Part shown: positions 31,487 to 40,380 of the stretch, piece by piece
Position numbering within the stretch: position 1 is the stretch's first letter
How the letters are laid out: each line of letters begins with the position of its first letter
Notes under the pieces: model-generated
Told to the model about the DNA's origin: nothing
Database searches by the model: none
The model's input: the letters and a program-made list of their open reading frames with translations, nothing else
Assembly: GCA_002315435.1 (NCBI GenBank)
Contig: DCFW01000033.1
Span: 1-43,627, forward strand
Direction: 5' to 3'
DNA: 43,627 nucleotides
From: Bacteroidales bacterium UBA1794
GTDB taxonomy: Bacteria; Bacteroidota; Bacteroidia; Bacteroidales; Bacteroidaceae
Translations under genes and position numbers: made by a program

Positions 31487-32671
31487 ATGGCACAGAAAAG
31501 AGATTTTTACGAGGTACTGGGCGTCAGTAAGACGGCTAGTGCTGATGAAATAAAAAAAAGCTACAGAAAGTTAGCGATAAAGTATCACCCTGATCGTAAT
31601 CCGGGTGACAAAGAAGCTGAAGAGAAGTTCAAGGAAGCTGCCGAGGCTTATGACGTATTGCATGATCCTGATAAACGTGCTCGTTATGATCAATTCGGTC
31701 ATGCCGGAGTGGGTGGCGCATCAGGAAACGGTAGCCCATTCGGCGGTGGTGGATTCGGCGACGAAAATATGTCTATGGATGATATCTTTAGCATGTTCGG
31801 CGATATTTTTGGAGGACACTCCGGCGGAGGAGGCTTTGGCGGTTTTGGCTTTGGTGGAAATACTCGTTCGCAGACACGCCGTTTCAAAGGTTCGGATCTT
31901 CGGGTACGAGTTAAACTGACTTTAAATGAAATCGCAACAGGGGTTGAGAAAAAGTTTAAATTAAAGAAGTATGTACCTTGTAGCTACTGTCATGGAACCG
32001 GTGCTGAAGGTGGAAGCGGCATGGAAACATGTCCTACTTGTCATGGTTCGGGGTCTGTTATACAAAATCAACGTACTATTTTAGGTACAATGCAGACTCG
32101 TACTGCCTGTCCTACTTGCGGCGGCGAAGGTAAAGTAATAAAGAATAAGTGTTCTCATTGTCAAGGAGAAGGCATCGTTTACGGAGAAGAAGTTGTAAGC
32201 GTGAATATACCAGCCGGTGTAGCTGAAGGTATGCAGCTCTCAATGGGAGGCAAAGGAAACGCTGGAAAACATAATGGCGTGCCGGGTGATCTATTGATTT
32301 CTGTCAGTGAAGAACCGGATCCTAATTTGATTCGTGATGGAGATGACTTGATTTATAATTTATTGCTTGCTTTCCCTATTGCGGCTTTAGGTGGAGCTGT
32401 TGAGATCCCCACAATTGATAGTAAGGTTAAGGTTAAAATAGATTCAGGAACCCAACCGGGAAAGATTTTACGACTAAGAGGTAAGGGACTGCCACGACTA
32501 AACAGTTACGGTACAGGCGATTTATTAGTAAATGTAAGTATTTATGTGCCTGAGACATTGACGAAAGATGAGAAAACGGCTGTTGAGAAAATGCAAACGT
32601 CAGACAGTTTTCGTCCGAATGATAGTATCAAAGAAAAAGTCTTTAGCAAATTCAAAAAGATGTTTGACTAA
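31487..32671 (+). CDS. dnaJ: Chaperone DnaJ
   Basis: This 394-aa type I J-protein stimulates DnaK ATPase. The J-domain (1-70) contains YHPDRNPGD with the HPD triad. A Gly/Phe-rich linker follows (about 80-130). Four zinc-finger repeats are intact: CSYCHGTG, CPTCHGSG, CPTCGGEG and CSHCQGEG. The substrate-binding C-terminal domain includes GDLLISVSEEPDP and GTGDLLVNVSIYVP. It is an operon partner of grpE and has a strong terminator at 32695-32730. Confidence 0.96.
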   Translation: MAQKRDFYEVLGVSKTASADEIKKSYRKLAIKYHPDRNPGDKEAEEKFKEAAEAYDVLHDPDKRARYDQFGHAGVGGASGNGSPFGGGGFGDENMSMDDIFSMFGDIFGGHSGGGGFGGFGFGGNTRSQTRRFKGSDLRVRVKLTLNEIATGVEKKFKLKKYVPCSYCHGTGAEGGSGMETCPTCHGSGSVIQNQRTILGTMQTRTACPTCGGEGKVIKNKCSHCQGEGIVYGEEVVSVNIPAGVAEGMQLSMGGKGNAGKHNGVPGDLLISVSEEPDPNLIRDGDDLIYNLLLAFPIAALGGAVEIPTIDSKVKVKIDSGTQPGKILRLRGKGLPRLNSYGTGDLLVNVSIYVPETLTKDEKTAVEKMQTSDSFRPNDSIKEKVFSKFKKMFD

Positions 32672-32694
32672 GATTGATCACAAATAAATAAAGG

Positions 32695-32730
32695 AAATGG
32701 AGAGTTTTACATAATAAAGCTCTCCATTTT
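32695..32730 (+). terminator. Rho-independent terminator of grpE-dnaJ
   Basis: AAATGGAGAG (32695-32704) pairs with CTCTCCATTT (32720-32729), followed by a T-rich tail, 24 nt after dnaJ. Confidence 0.85.
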
Positions 32731-32775
32731 TATATAATAAATAGCTCTCTACTTTATCATTATCGGAAAATGTGC

Positions 32776-32783
32776 TAATTTTG
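32776..32783 (+). promoter_or_regulatory. -7 box of small membrane-protein gene
   Basis: TAATTTTG fits TAnnTTTG and lies 26 nt before ATG 32809. Confidence 0.55.
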
Positions 32784-32808
32784 CAGCAAATTAATAAACT
32801 GAGTATAT

Positions 32809-33099
32809 ATGGATGGGAAATTACAACTCTTTTTTATGCTATTGATTCTTATTTTAGTTGCAATGCAATTATTGATTGCTCTAAAAGTAATAAACATGGC
32901 CAAAGATGTGAAGCTTTTGAAGAATGCTGTTTTTGAACCTGCAAGTGATGGTGGCGTTGACTTGGATAGTAATACCGTGAAAAAATCCGGTGGTACATTA
33001 TCTATTTCCTGGAAACATCTCTTTGGAATAATTATTATTTGCGTAGCCATAATTCTTATCGCATTGGCATTTCAAGGAGACGGACCACTTGCTTTTTAA
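32809..33099 (+). CDS. Small two-TM membrane protein, unknown
   Basis: This 96-aa protein has two hydrophobic segments (LFFMLLILILVAMQLLIALK near 7-27 and HLFGIIIICVAIILIALAF near 70-88) separated by a polar loop. I do not recognise a family. It has its own -7 box and stands between the dnaJ terminator and the convergent PepSY gene, whose stop lies only 5 nt away. The conserved-looking reading frame and promoter support a real gene. Confidence 0.65.
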   Translation: MDGKLQLFFMLLILILVAMQLLIALKVINMAKDVKLLKNAVFEPASDGGVDLDSNTVKKSGGTLSISWKHLFGIIIICVAIILIALAFQGDGPLAF

Positions 33100-33104
33100 G
33101 AAAT

Positions 33105-34256
33105 TTATTTCTTCTTTACTATTCGTTTTCGTTTCCAAATGATGAATCCGGTTATTGGAAGAGTGGCTATGATGAAGCAAGCAAAAAACATGAGAATTCT
33201 TCCGGGTAATCCAGCTATTGCCCCGGAATGAATATCATAGTTCATCCGATAAATCTTATCACCTATAGGAGCTGATCGGTAAGGGGTTCCATAAATTCCT
33301 CCTCCTTTTAGCTCTTTCAGAGAATATTGGTCAAAGAATCGGTATTCTCTTTTTCTATAACTATTCTCTTCAGGATTATAGGCAATGCCGAATGACCCTG
33401 ATTTATCTATAGGGAACATAAAAGTGAATGAGCCTTTGCCATTCAAAGGATATTCTTTTATTACCTTGTTCCATAATACATCTGCTAGGTCTTTTGTTTT
33501 ATTGGTTTGTGTGGAATCAGAAGTGGCTACTTCCCATTTCTCTATTTTCCCTCCTCCGGATAATAATCCATAATAAGCTTTTGAAAACCAGTCAAAGCTC
33601 CATGTCAGACCTGTGATGCATACGCATAAGGCAAACAGTAACGTATAAAATCCTAATACTTTATGTAGATCATATATCTTTTTGTTGACCCCGGAATGTT
33701 GCTTTATGGTTAGTATGGACTTTAATGTTTTTTTATTCCATTTCTTGGGGATCCATAGGAATAAACCGGTAAGTGAAACAATGAAAAATAGAAAGATGCT
33801 CCAACCGACAACATAGTGTCCAATAGGTTTTGGCAACCATAACGACCGGTGTCCACGAAGAATAAAGGAGAAAAAGTCATCGCGTCTATTTTGTTTGTGC
33901 AATACTTTTCCATCATATGGATTTATCATTAATTCAATCTCTTTCTTATGAGCATTGCCATAGGTGACAATGGCAGCACGCTCTTTCCCGTTGTAGGTGA
34001 CATCATAAATGACATTGGACGAGTCGGCTTTGGCTGTGAAAGTTGTAGAAACGACTTTGTTTCTTAATTCAAGCGGTGATAAGAACGGTTTGTTTATCGG
34101 AGCAACAAAACGATAGGGTTCCAACCAATCGGTAATCTCCGGTTTGAAAGCGTAAATGCATCCTGTTATCGATACGATGCAAACGACGATACCTGAAACT
34201 AACCCAAGCCAGAGATGCAACCAATGAAAGCTACGTTTAATGATATTATTTTTCAT
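33105..34256 (-). CDS. PepSY-associated TM-helix protein (PiuB-like)
   Basis: This 383-aa inner-membrane protein is of the PepSY_TM family, often annotated as iron-regulated or siderophore-reductase-like. It opens FHWLHLWLGLVSGIVVCIVS, and has further TM segments near 170 (VVGWSIFLFFIVSLTGLFLW), 215 (LGFYTLLFALCVCITGLTWS) and 360 (ILMFFACFIIATLPITGFII). A PepSY-like periplasmic region lies between TM1 and TM2 (MINPYDGKVLHKQNRRDDFF). Paired histidines in the helices (FHWLHLW, HSGVN, LHKVLGFY, HSGAI) would fit haem binding (inference). No TonB receptor is adjacent. The promoter is at 34278-34285. Confidence 0.85.
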   Translation of the reverse strand: MKNNIIKRSFHWLHLWLGLVSGIVVCIVSITGCIYAFKPEITDWLEPYRFVAPINKPFLSPLELRNKVVSTTFTAKADSSNVIYDVTYNGKERAAIVTYGNAHKKEIELMINPYDGKVLHKQNRRDDFFSFILRGHRSLWLPKPIGHYVVGWSIFLFFIVSLTGLFLWIPKKWNKKTLKSILTIKQHSGVNKKIYDLHKVLGFYTLLFALCVCITGLTWSFDWFSKAYYGLLSGGGKIEKWEVATSDSTQTNKTKDLADVLWNKVIKEYPLNGKGSFTFMFPIDKSGSFGIAYNPEENSYRKREYRFFDQYSLKELKGGGIYGTPYRSAPIGDKIYRMNYDIHSGAIAGLPGRILMFFACFIIATLPITGFIIWKRKRIVKKK

Positions 34257-34277
34257 CTGATGTTATTAAATGAGCCG

Positions 34278-34285
34278 CAAAGGTA
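34278..34285 (-). promoter_or_regulatory. -7 box of PepSY-TM gene
   Basis: The minus strand reads TACCTTTG, 22 nt before the start codon at 34256. No Fur-box-like palindrome was recognised. Confidence 0.6.
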
Positions 34286-34378
34286 ATGGATTAATTCTGT
34301 GATGGCAATCCCCATTTTTAGGTATATTATTGGGTTTGGATTTTTTGATGAAGTTTTCACAAAAAAGGCTTTTAAATA

Positions 34379-34409
34379 TTTGCATTATATAGGAAAGTTT
34401 GTACCTTTG
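34379..34409 (+). promoter_or_regulatory. Promoter of tRNA-Thr (-33 and -7)
   Basis: TTTG (34379-34382), a 19-nt gap, then TACCTTTG (34402-34409). This is the best full match in the window to the Bacteroidetes promoter TTTG-N19-TAnnTTTG, 21 nt before the tRNA 5' end. Confidence 0.8.
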
Positions 34410-34430
34410 CGCTCCGTAAAGAGATATAAA

Positions 34431-34503
<73 letters not shown>

Positions 34504-34520
34504 CAAATAAATTATATATT

Positions 34521-35564
34521 ATGTCGATTAAGAAAATTGACTTTGAGAGTAAAACAGCTAAAGTAGTACGTTCTATAGCTGCTTTTTTTGTTGTAGTGTT
34601 AGCCATATTCTGGTATGTGTTTTTTTCTGCAACATTCCATCCCAATAAAAAATCGTACGTTCTTGTTGACGCAGATGATACTCCAGATTCTGTGATTGCA
34701 AAAGTAAAGAAAGTTGGTAAACCTTCCAGTATGGCTTCATTCAAATGGTTGATGAAGCATATGGGCTATAAGGTACACACCGGAAGATACAAAATATCAA
34801 AAGGTGATGGTACTTACTTGTTATACCATCATTTGGCAACAGGTCATCAAAGTCCGGCTGAATTCTCGCTTAACAACATTCGTACAAAAAAAGATTTGGC
34901 AAAATCTATTTCTGATCAACTAATGATGAAAGAGAGTAAGATTGAGTCAATGCTTAATGATCCGGATTTTTGTGCGCGTTATGGATATACGCCTGAAACG
35001 ATCATTGCGATGTTTATTCCTAATACCTATGAGTTCTATTGGGACATCAAGCCTAATGCTTTTTTCAAAAGGATGAAGAGCGAATGCGATAAGTTTTGGC
35101 TGGATGATAATCGTACAGGAAAAGCAAAAGAGATAGGATATACTCCGGTGCAAGTTATGACCATCGCTTCTATCGTTGAAGAAGAGACAAACAATAATGA
35201 TGAAAAGCCTATGGTTGCGGGCTTATATATCAACCGTTTGCATAGTGGCATGAAATTGCAAGCAGATCCTACTATACGTTTTGCTTTACAAGATTTTACT
35301 ATTCGTAGGGTAGGAGGAAGTCAGTTGATGGTGCAGTCTCCTTATAACACTTACAAGCATGAAGGATTGCCTCCTGGACCGATTCGTATTCCGAGCATTG
35401 AAGGTATTGATGCTGTTCTCAATTATGCTCATCATGATTACTTATATATGTGTGCAAAGGAGGATTTTAGTGGTACTCATAATTTTGCAAAGACTTGGGA
35501 TGAGCACGAAGCAAATGCTAAAAGGTATCAAAAGGCTTTGACTGAACGTAAGATTTCATTGTAA
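34521..35564 (+). CDS. mltG: Endolytic transglycosylase MltG
   Basis: This 347-aa protein cleaves nascent peptidoglycan strands. It has an N-terminal cytoplasmic tail and one TM helix (IAAFFVVVLAIFWYVFF, about 19-35) and is periplasmic beyond. The YceG domain has IASIVEEETN with catalytic Glu220 (E. coli Glu218 from memory), LYINRLHSGMKLQADPTIRF and SPYNTYKHEGLPPGPI. The length fits. It is preceded by the tRNA-Thr gene without a separate obvious promoter and ends in a strong terminator at 35596-35629. Confidence 0.95.
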   Translation: MSIKKIDFESKTAKVVRSIAAFFVVVLAIFWYVFFSATFHPNKKSYVLVDADDTPDSVIAKVKKVGKPSSMASFKWLMKHMGYKVHTGRYKISKGDGTYLLYHHLATGHQSPAEFSLNNIRTKKDLAKSISDQLMMKESKIESMLNDPDFCARYGYTPETIIAMFIPNTYEFYWDIKPNAFFKRMKSECDKFWLDDNRTGKAKEIGYTPVQVMTIASIVEEETNNNDEKPMVAGLYINRLHSGMKLQADPTIRFALQDFTIRRVGGSQLMVQSPYNTYKHEGLPPGPIRIPSIEGIDAVLNYAHHDYLYMCAKEDFSGTHNFAKTWDEHEANAKRYQKALTERKISL

Positions 35565-35595
35565 AAAGAAAAGATTAATAATTCTATATAGAGAT

Positions 35596-35629
35596 GTCCC
35601 GTAATGAGTTTATCGTTGCGGGACTTTTT
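35596..35629 (+). terminator. Rho-independent terminator of mltG
   Basis: GTCCCG (35596-35601) pairs with CGGGAC (35619-35624), extended by AA/TT, and followed by five Ts. Confidence 0.88.
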
Positions 35630-35765
35630 CATTTTGTCTAATGTGAGAAGTTCTATTCGTTGCTTCTATATGTTGTTTGCTAAGTTATCAGGGAAATGCA
35701 TCAGAGCAAGTAATATTAGTTTTCAGGAGAATAATCTTTTAGGGAATGATGTTGTATGGTAATAA

Positions 35766-35921
35766 ACAACGATAGTTGTTGAATATAGAAATTGGGGCTA
35801 TTCATGGAAAGATGATATTTGGTTTATTCTTTGGCTTTACTTTGAGATAGTTCGGGGTCCATTTGCTATTCTTGCAGGCCTTTCATTCAATAAAAGAGAT
35901 AAAAAGGGAATAAGTATTTGA
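35766..35921 (+). pseudogene. Membrane-protein remnant without start codon
   Basis: An open frame of 51 codons follows TAA 35763-35765 and ends at TGA 35919-35921. The peptide includes NWGYSWKDDIWFILWLYFE then IVRGPFAILAGLSFNKRDKK, with clear protein character: a Trp-rich amphipathic part, a hydrophobic helix and a basic tail. There is no usable start codon and no continuation in other frames upstream that I could join convincingly. It is probably the C-terminal piece of a decayed membrane-protein gene. The family was not recognised. Confidence 0.4.
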
Positions 35922-36014
35922 TTTCATCTCACAAAGAGAAGTATTTTAATCAAAAGTTAAATCCTCAAGAATATAAAGTGATCCTATTTTTATATGAATG
36001 TTTCTATAAAAAAG

Positions 36015-36040
36015 AAGGCTGGCTCAAAAGAGTCAGCCTT
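36015..36040. terminator. Hairpin at end of the 36033-36242 unit
   Basis: AAGGCTGGCTC (36015-36025) pairs with GAGTCAGCCTT (36030-36040) with one mismatch and an AAAA loop. On the minus strand an A/T-rich stretch (TTCTTTTTTAT) follows, giving a good intrinsic terminator for the small unit starting at 36262. Confidence 0.75.
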
Positions 36041-36242
36041 TATTTAGAAGCCGCATTGATGATGTGATGAAAACTCCGTGTGACAAGGTTTGAGTGTCCT
36101 TCCCTCTTTGTAATCCACTGGCATAAAGCTTGCCTCCTAAAAGGAGATTATGTGGCCCGCCATTGAAAGAAGAAACTGTCTCGGGAATTTCTTTTAGATT
36201 GATGAGCTTCCCAGTCGAACCAATGCGGCAAATCTTTGTCCA
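36033..36242 (-). pseudogene. Small frame-shifted ORF with own promoter and terminator
   Basis: The minus-strand frame is open for 69 codons and reads GKLINLKEIPETVSSFNGGP then HNLLLGGKLYASGLQRGKDT, which is convincingly protein-like, but it lacks a start. ATGATG at 36246-36241 is in a neighbouring frame (MMDKDLPHWFDWEAHQSKRN, 32 codons to a stop). One base lost near 36230 would join MMDK to the longer frame. A -7 box lies directly upstream and a hairpin at the end. It looks like a small gene broken by a frameshift or a dispersed repeat unit. The family was not recognised. Confidence 0.4.
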
Positions 36243-36254
36243 TCATTTATATTG

Positions 36255-36262
36255 CAAATATA
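36255..36262 (-). promoter_or_regulatory. -7 box of small unit 36033-36246
   Basis: The minus strand reads TATATTTG, only 8 nt before ATG 36246, so the transcript would have a very short leader. Confidence 0.5.
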
Positions 36263-36389
36263 AGTTTTCCATTTCAATAAACAAAGAAATAATCAATAAT
36301 TTATCATGCGAAGCCTTCTTTTTTTATAGTTGTTATATTAGCAGGATAAATCGATGGAAAATATCAATATATTGTATTTCGTGCGTCTA

Positions 36390-37214
36390 TTAATTAACTC
36401 TTAGCACACGTATTCCTTGGCAGTTCGGTTTATTGATCTGCACAGACAATGGGCGAGAATCTACAATAACCTTTTTTGCAGCAGAGGATGCATGTAATAG
36501 ATGCAATTCACCGTTAACATACACAGCAATACCTACATGTGAGACATCTAGCCCCTTGATTGTAGTAAGTATTGCTATGATGTCTCCATCCTTGATCCAA
36601 GGTAGTCCTGCTGGTATAAGTTCTTCCTTTGGAAGATATTTTATAGTTATGTTTGAGTATTTCTTTTCAACTTGCCTGATGTGGGGAATACTATCTTTAT
36701 TCTCCATTAGATATTCATATTTATAGGAATGTGCGCTCATAAATTGGAGATTTGTTTTTAGAGAAGCTGTTCCATCCTTCTGAGTCAAATCTGTTATTAA
36801 TCCGTTGCTGACATTGTCATTAATCCACGAGGTCATGTAATGTTTACGGGAGCTATATCCGTTGATTACCCCATTAAAGTAACGTAGTGATTGCAATTCA
36901 TGAAGATAGTAATTAAAATCTTTGCCCTTTGATTTGTAGAGTGCAATGCAGTTCTCTACAAATGTGGTGCAGTCTAACTCGCGTAAATTTATGATTAGTT
37001 TTTCTTGTTTGTTTCCTTCCAGCGTATGTGCTACATAAGGAAGACCTTTCAAAGTCTTGCCGGCATCGGCAGGACTTTGAAGGTCACTTTGTATTATTTT
37101 ACATGCTAAAATGCTGTCATTAGATGTGTATGCTGCCGACGCATGCTGGCTATAAGCGGTTGTTGTCAATCCCAACAACAGTGCGGCTACATATAGGTTC
37201 CTTTTTATCTTCAT
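36390..37214 (-). CDS. DUF1460 protein (NlpC/P60-like amidase)
   Basis: This 274-aa secreted protein has a signal peptide (NLYVAALLLGLTTTAYS, cleavage near residue 22). The catalytic Cys82 is in NLRELDCTTFVEN, His226 in LDVSHVGIAVYV, and a third polar site is LLHASSAAKKV (His241). This is the DUF1460 pattern, a papain-like fold related to NlpC/P60 amidases that act on murein peptides. It is the last gene of the operon; its ATG overlaps the stop of the beta-galactosidase gene by one base (TAATG), so they are translationally coupled. The substrate is inferred. Confidence 0.88.
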   Translation of the reverse strand: MKIKRNLYVAALLLGLTTTAYSQHASAAYTSNDSILACKIIQSDLQSPADAGKTLKGLPYVAHTLEGNKQEKLIINLRELDCTTFVENCIALYKSKGKDFNYYLHELQSLRYFNGVINGYSSRKHYMTSWINDNVSNGLITDLTQKDGTASLKTNLQFMSAHSYKYEYLMENKDSIPHIRQVEKKYSNITIKYLPKEELIPAGLPWIKDGDIIAILTTIKGLDVSHVGIAVYVNGELHLLHASSAAKKVIVDSRPLSVQINKPNCQGIRVLRVN

Positions 37215-40200
37215 TATTTATAAAGTTTTATCAATTCCTTATAATCGGTATTGCCGTCAAAAGGTGTGATTGTAAAGCTATAATCGATTTGTTGTCCTGT
37301 ATGGATTAAATAATTGTCGTGTGGAAGTGCTCCCCAACTATTATCTCCTCCTATGCCCATCATTCTGTAATCAATGAAAAAGTCAACTAAATCTTTTGCT
37401 TCAGGGTCACTGTTATGACGATGATGAGTATTTGCGGTGACAGGAGCACCATTATCTATGGTGTCACCACTGTCGAATTCTTCTAATGGAATATTGCTTG
37501 CATTGATTTCAATGCTATTCTCCGGAATCACTAATATTCCGTAGCCCTCATTATTGGTCAATGCACACCAGCGAATATCAGTACGGTGATTATTTTCTTG
37601 TGGACGGATATATGGTTCGTAAAGGTCTTTGATGAGTGCAGAGTATTCACCATAGAACTGTGATGTTCGGCGATCTCTGTAGTTTTCAAGCGGGCCTCTG
37701 CCATAGTAAGTAAGTTTTGTAAACGATGCAGGTAATTGCATTCTCAAACCTACTCTAGGTATCATTGGTGTTTTATCCTTGTCGGAATTGATGGTGTTAT
37801 TTATACGAATAGTTCCGTTGCTGAATATTGTGTATATGGCTGTCCATGTCGTACCTGTATTTTCAAACGAGTAGGATACTGTTACTTTGTTTTTGTTTAC
37901 GGATATTCCATAAGGTTTCAGAGTCTGGTAACTAGCCTCTCTCCAAGCTTTTAGTTTTACAGGCAAGTCTGCTCCATAATCATTGTCTGTAGGAGCACGC
38001 CAGAAGAATGGGCGAGGACCGTAGTTCTCACGAATATAGTTTACACCTTTATATATATACGAGGTTAACTGTCCCGTTTGCTTGTCGAATTTGATTTCCC
38101 AGTCTTTGCCTTTATAAACAAATTCCGTTGCAGTCTTTTGAGGGGCTTTTGCATTGGGCAGTACTGCCGCTTGTTTATTGAACCTGTGAATATATTTTTG
38201 ATCGCGAGCGACAACATAACCAACAGGTAGGAATGGTTCAGCATTACGTATCCGTGCTTCAAATTCAACCATATCTGTTCCGGTTAAAGGCTCGTCATTA
38301 GGAATACCTTGTAATATCGTTTTTACAGATTTTCCCGGATCACAGTTCACTGCAAATCTACCATCATATATATCTTTTCCATTACGTACAACGCGGTAGT
38401 AAAAGTCATATTTTGATAAGTTGGTAAAGAAAAATTCATTCTTTATGGTCAGTACATCGGTATCTTTGTTGAAGTTTGTGAAATGGATATTTTGATAGAT
38501 ATGGCGCAGCTCTTCCGTTTGAGGTTTTGTTGTACGATCAGGATATACTAATCCGTTGATACAAAAGTTTCCGTCACTAGGCGTCCCCTCATCTCCGTAA
38601 TCTCCACCATAAGCCCAAAATTTCTTTCCTTTAGCATCGGTCTTCACAAAGCCTTGGTCCACCCAATCCCACACGCATCCACCTTGTAAATGTTTGTATG
38701 TGCGGATCGTATCCCAATATTCTTCGAAGTTGCCTAAGCTATTGCCCATGGAATGTGCATATTCACACATAATAAGCGGGCGAGTGATATCTTTTCGTTT
38801 TGCATATTGAGCGATTCTGCTTGGTGAGGGATACATCGGACAATAAACATCCGTATTCCAATTCAAACCTGCGCGCTCATATTGAACAGGACGATTGTCC
38901 TGACTCTTGAGCCAACGATAGTCATTGAAGAAGTTCTCTCCATTGCCGGCTTCGTTTCCTAAAGACCATTCAATGATACAGGGATGATTTTTGTCACGTT
39001 CATACATATTGACTGTACGTGCCAGATGAGCAGCTTTGAATAGGGGATTGATAGCTAACGTTCCGCCCGGTTTTTCTTCGTAGCCCATTTCATGGGTCTC
39101 AATATTTGCTTCATCAATGATGTATATTCCGTATTCATCAGCTAATTCATAGAAACGTTCTTGTTGAGGGTAATGGCTTGTGCGAATAGTGTTTACATTG
39201 TACTTTTTCCAAAGCTCAAAATCCTTTTTCATTAGCTCTTCAGTCACATAATGTGCTGTATACTGATCATGTTCATGAACATTTACACCTTTGATATATA
39301 TCGGTTTGCCATTGACCAATAGATTACCATCCTTGATTTCTGTACTACAAAATCCAATTTTTATAGAGGTCTGATCACTTTCCTCTTTTTTGTTTTTGCT
39401 TTGTACTTTCAGGTTCAAAGTATACAGATAAGGAGTTTCTGCTGTCCAAGGATGCACATTCGGTATGATTAGTGAATCATTTTTCTGGTTAGCTTTATCT
39501 GCATGCATAATGAGACCTGACGTAACAATCTTGCCATTCGCATCATATAGTTCGTACTCCACTTTAGGAGCAGTTGCAGATACATCCACTTTAAATACAC
39601 CGTCGGTATAATTGTTGGTCAACCACGATTTTACTTTGAAGTCAACAATGTGCTGCTTCGGTTGAGCATATAAGTATACATCGCGTTCGAAACCACTTAA
39701 TCGCCAAAAGTCCTGTCCCTCAAGGTAGTTGGCATCCGAGAAACGATGTACCTGTACTGATATGACGTTGGCCCCTTTGGTCACTAAGTTTGTGATGTCA
39801 AAGCGGTTCGGAGTTTTAGCATCCTTGCTGATTCCTAAGAACTTACCATTTAAGTAATAGAAAGCTGCCCCTTTTACTCCATCAAAACTAATGAAAATAT
39901 CTTTTTCCTTCCAATCTTCAGGAATAGCAAACTCGCACCGATAAGTGCCCGTTGGGTTCCATTCTTTCGGCACATAGGGAGGATCTTCTTTTTGTAAATA
40001 TTTAGGGTATCCTTTTGATACAAAGACATTACCGACATTGACATAGACAGGAGTACCGAAACCTTGAAGTTCCCAATTACCGGGAACCTTTATATTGCTC
40101 CAGCTGGAAACATCTGTTGCCGGAAACATAAAATCAGTTGGACGTTCGTTTAAGTTCTCCACATATTTAAATTTCCACATGCCATTTAATGAGATGCGAT

Positions 40201-40354
40201 CTTTCACGTAAAACGATGCCCGTGGAGTCTGTCTCCCCAAACTTGTTATGTTCGGATCAGTGATTGTAGCATAGCGGTCAGCCGGCTCTTGCACCTGAGC
40301 ATTCAGACCAAGACATGCCATGAACAATCCCAATGTCAGCAATATATCTTTCAT
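37214..40354 (-). CDS. Secreted GH2 beta-galactosidase
   Basis: The protein is 1046 aa with signal peptide MKDILLTLGLFMACLGLNAQ. It has the five-domain LacZ-type layout: sugar-binding domain (SLNGMWKFKYV...VPGNWELQGFGTPVYVN), Ig-like domain, TIM barrel with acid/base Glu468 (IEWSLGNEAGNGENF) and nucleophile Glu531 (PLIMCEYAHSMGNS), and C-terminal Bgal_small_N-like domain (PFFWRAPTDNDYGADLP; TYYGRGPLENYRDR). A longer frame begins at 40399, but ATG 40354 gives the signal peptide directly. The natural substrate is probably a beta-galactoside-bearing glycan. It follows an esterase gene by 26 nt and overlaps the DUF1460 gene. Confidence 0.93.
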   Translation of the reverse strand: MKDILLTLGLFMACLGLNAQVQEPADRYATITDPNITSLGRQTPRASFYVKDRISLNGMWKFKYVENLNERPTDFMFPATDVSSWSNIKVPGNWELQGFGTPVYVNVGNVFVSKGYPKYLQKEDPPYVPKEWNPTGTYRCEFAIPEDWKEKDIFISFDGVKGAAFYYLNGKFLGISKDAKTPNRFDITNLVTKGANVISVQVHRFSDANYLEGQDFWRLSGFERDVYLYAQPKQHIVDFKVKSWLTNNYTDGVFKVDVSATAPKVEYELYDANGKIVTSGLIMHADKANQKNDSLIIPNVHPWTAETPYLYTLNLKVQSKNKKEESDQTSIKIGFCSTEIKDGNLLVNGKPIYIKGVNVHEHDQYTAHYVTEELMKKDFELWKKYNVNTIRTSHYPQQERFYELADEYGIYIIDEANIETHEMGYEEKPGGTLAINPLFKAAHLARTVNMYERDKNHPCIIEWSLGNEAGNGENFFNDYRWLKSQDNRPVQYERAGLNWNTDVYCPMYPSPSRIAQYAKRKDITRPLIMCEYAHSMGNSLGNFEEYWDTIRTYKHLQGGCVWDWVDQGFVKTDAKGKKFWAYGGDYGDEGTPSDGNFCINGLVYPDRTTKPQTEELRHIYQNIHFTNFNKDTDVLTIKNEFFFTNLSKYDFYYRVVRNGKDIYDGRFAVNCDPGKSVKTILQGIPNDEPLTGTDMVEFEARIRNAEPFLPVGYVVARDQKYIHRFNKQAAVLPNAKAPQKTATEFVYKGKDWEIKFDKQTGQLTSYIYKGVNYIRENYGPRPFFWRAPTDNDYGADLPVKLKAWREASYQTLKPYGISVNKNKVTVSYSFENTGTTWTAIYTIFSNGTIRINNTINSDKDKTPMIPRVGLRMQLPASFTKLTYYGRGPLENYRDRRTSQFYGEYSALIKDLYEPYIRPQENNHRTDIRWCALTNNEGYGILVIPENSIEINASNIPLEEFDSGDTIDNGAPVTANTHHRHNSDPEAKDLVDFFIDYRMMGIGGDNSWGALPHDNYLIHTGQQIDYSFTITPFDGNTDYKELIKLYK

Positions 40355-40380
40355 GGTAAAATTATTTATGATATTTCTCT

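Larger units (their letters stand above)
35630..36389. other. Gene-poor gap with two coding remnants
   Basis: There is no intact gene of normal size in 760 nt. Two remnants are described separately (35766-35921 plus, 36033-36242 minus with promoter 36255-36262 and hairpin 36015-36040). The remaining parts are AT-rich without recognised signals. Confidence 0.6.
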
